Assembly (NCBI GenBank): GCA_031216915.1
Contig: CM062289.1
Location: 388,532,674 to 388,596,673 of the forward strand
Reading direction: 5' to 3'
Origin: Pictodentalium vernedei
Lineage: Eukaryota; Mollusca; Scaphopoda; Dentaliida; Dentaliidae
DNA length: 64,000 nucleotides
The notes beneath the pieces are model-generated. The model worked only from the letters and a program-made list of their open reading frames with translations, did not search any database and had not been told where the DNA came from. Below, in pieces: positions 63,501 to 64,000 of this stretch; positions within the stretch are counted from its first letter, which is position 1, and every line of letters starts with the position of its first letter. The position numbers and the translations under genes are program-made.

Positions 63501-64000
63501 TTCAAAGAGTCATCAGGGGTGCAGATTTTGCGATATGTGTGCTTATACCCAAAATCTCAGACTATCATGATTAATTCATTTCAGTGGAGGGCTCGGCAGA
63601 ACTATGTTTGGTCCCGCCAAGCCTTTAACCCATTCACCCCCCCCCCCCACACACACACACACACACATAGAGAAGCTATAGACTAGGGAGAGCATTTACG
63701 CAACAGCCGATGGATGTACATTTTATAAGAGTGCACATGAGTGTATTCTTGTAGGGGCCCTGGGAGCTACAGTAGTATTGTTAACTGGGGTGACCACGTT
63801 ATGCTTTACTGCTTTAATATGACACAGGACCCAAAGACTTGTGTGTTTCTTCTCTGAAGTGGCAACGTGATTGCAAACAATAGGCTAAACTTCATTTTGT
63901 TATGTTTAATAGCAATGATTTAGGCATGAATTCCCCGCGGGAACCCCGGGAAGCGAAGCAGTGCCTGTTCACTGCGGTAAACAGGTTCTGTTTTACTGGC
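60560..64000 (+). repeat. Short unit 11, cut by the window end
   Basis: The first 3441 bp of a unit lie in the window. It keeps the CACACAG variant with a further change to AAATTATTCACAC near 62838. It also shows GCCGACAG near 62946, as in the old-type units, and GGGTGGGGGGAGGGGGG in the G-rich tract near 61626, as in unit 2. It is a mosaic of old and new variants, which suggests exchange between units. Confidence 0.95.

Larger units (their letters stand above)
1..64000 (+). repeat. Head-to-tail mega-satellite array of about 4.28-kb units
   Basis: The whole window is one tandem array, with every unit in the same orientation. Successive starts of the motif TTATCTTCTCTGG give periods of 12478, 4275, 4244, 9623, 4275, 4275, 4275, 4278, 4280, 4279 and 4277 bp, then a partial unit. 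Short units are nearly identical; length differences come mostly from the C/CA tract and small indels. Two units are long because a 9.8- or 6.9-kb module replaces a 1.6-kb module. No frame longer than 156 codons exists, and the longer frames use non-ATG starts or break between units, so I read the array as non-coding. The very high identity implies recent amplification or active homogenisation. True copy number outside the window is unknown, and such arrays are prone to assembly collapse. Confidence 0.97.

Overview
This window is non-coding eukaryotic DNA, not a bacterial or phage region. I found no convincing protein gene, rRNA, snRNA, histone gene or CRISPR array. It lies inside a giant tandem array. 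A unit of about 4.28 kb repeats head-to-tail in one orientation from the first base to the last. Unit starts, phased on the motif TTATCTTCTCTGG, are at 1, 12479, 16754, 20998, 30621, 34896, 39171, 43446, 47724, 52004, 56283 and 60560. The host looks like a marine invertebrate, probably a mollusc and perhaps a bivalve. The basis is repeat style: tandem-core elements ending in an ACGG/ACAG microsatellite plus a hairpin and GAGCTAA, an ACAAGAGGCC...GCGCTCATCTT motif, and a SINE-like tail CTTAAACACCAATAAATAA. That assignment comes from memory of such repeats, not from a search.

Units come in two forms. Short units (about 4275 bp; nine complete, one cut by the window end) carry a roughly 1607-bp 'short module' (for example 35284-36890). 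Two long units (1-12478 and 20998-30620) carry a different module at the same place: 402-10200 (9.8 kb) and 21400-28338 (6.9 kb). The remaining roughly 2.67 kb is shared by all units. The order is long A, short, short, long B, seven short, then one partial short.

The shared part holds a tRNA-like SINE head with recognisable A and B boxes, a hypervariable poly-C/(CA)n tract, a SINE-like insertion flanked by perfect 14-bp direct repeats, and small palindromes. The short module has a GGTTT/G-rich tract and only weak, non-ATG reading frames that are broken in some units. The long module is a nest of mobile-element material. In order it holds: (i) a tandem array of 237-bp repeats (18 in A, about 6 in B), each with a cluster of nuclear-receptor-type half-sites; (ii) a pearl-like element with about 330-bp core repeats; (iii) a second, Helentron-like element with about 180-bp core repeats and matching inverted termini; and (iv) about 1.65 kb of low-copy sequence with a diverged internal duplication, a promoter-like CpG-bearing stretch and a possible 35-codon first exon ending at a consensus splice donor.

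Shared private variants between units show stepwise amplification. Units at 39171 and 43446 are sisters, and the four units from 47724 onward share a variant. A switch between 'old' and 'new' sequence types falls within long unit B. The interest here lies in array evolution and transposon architecture, not in a gene system.
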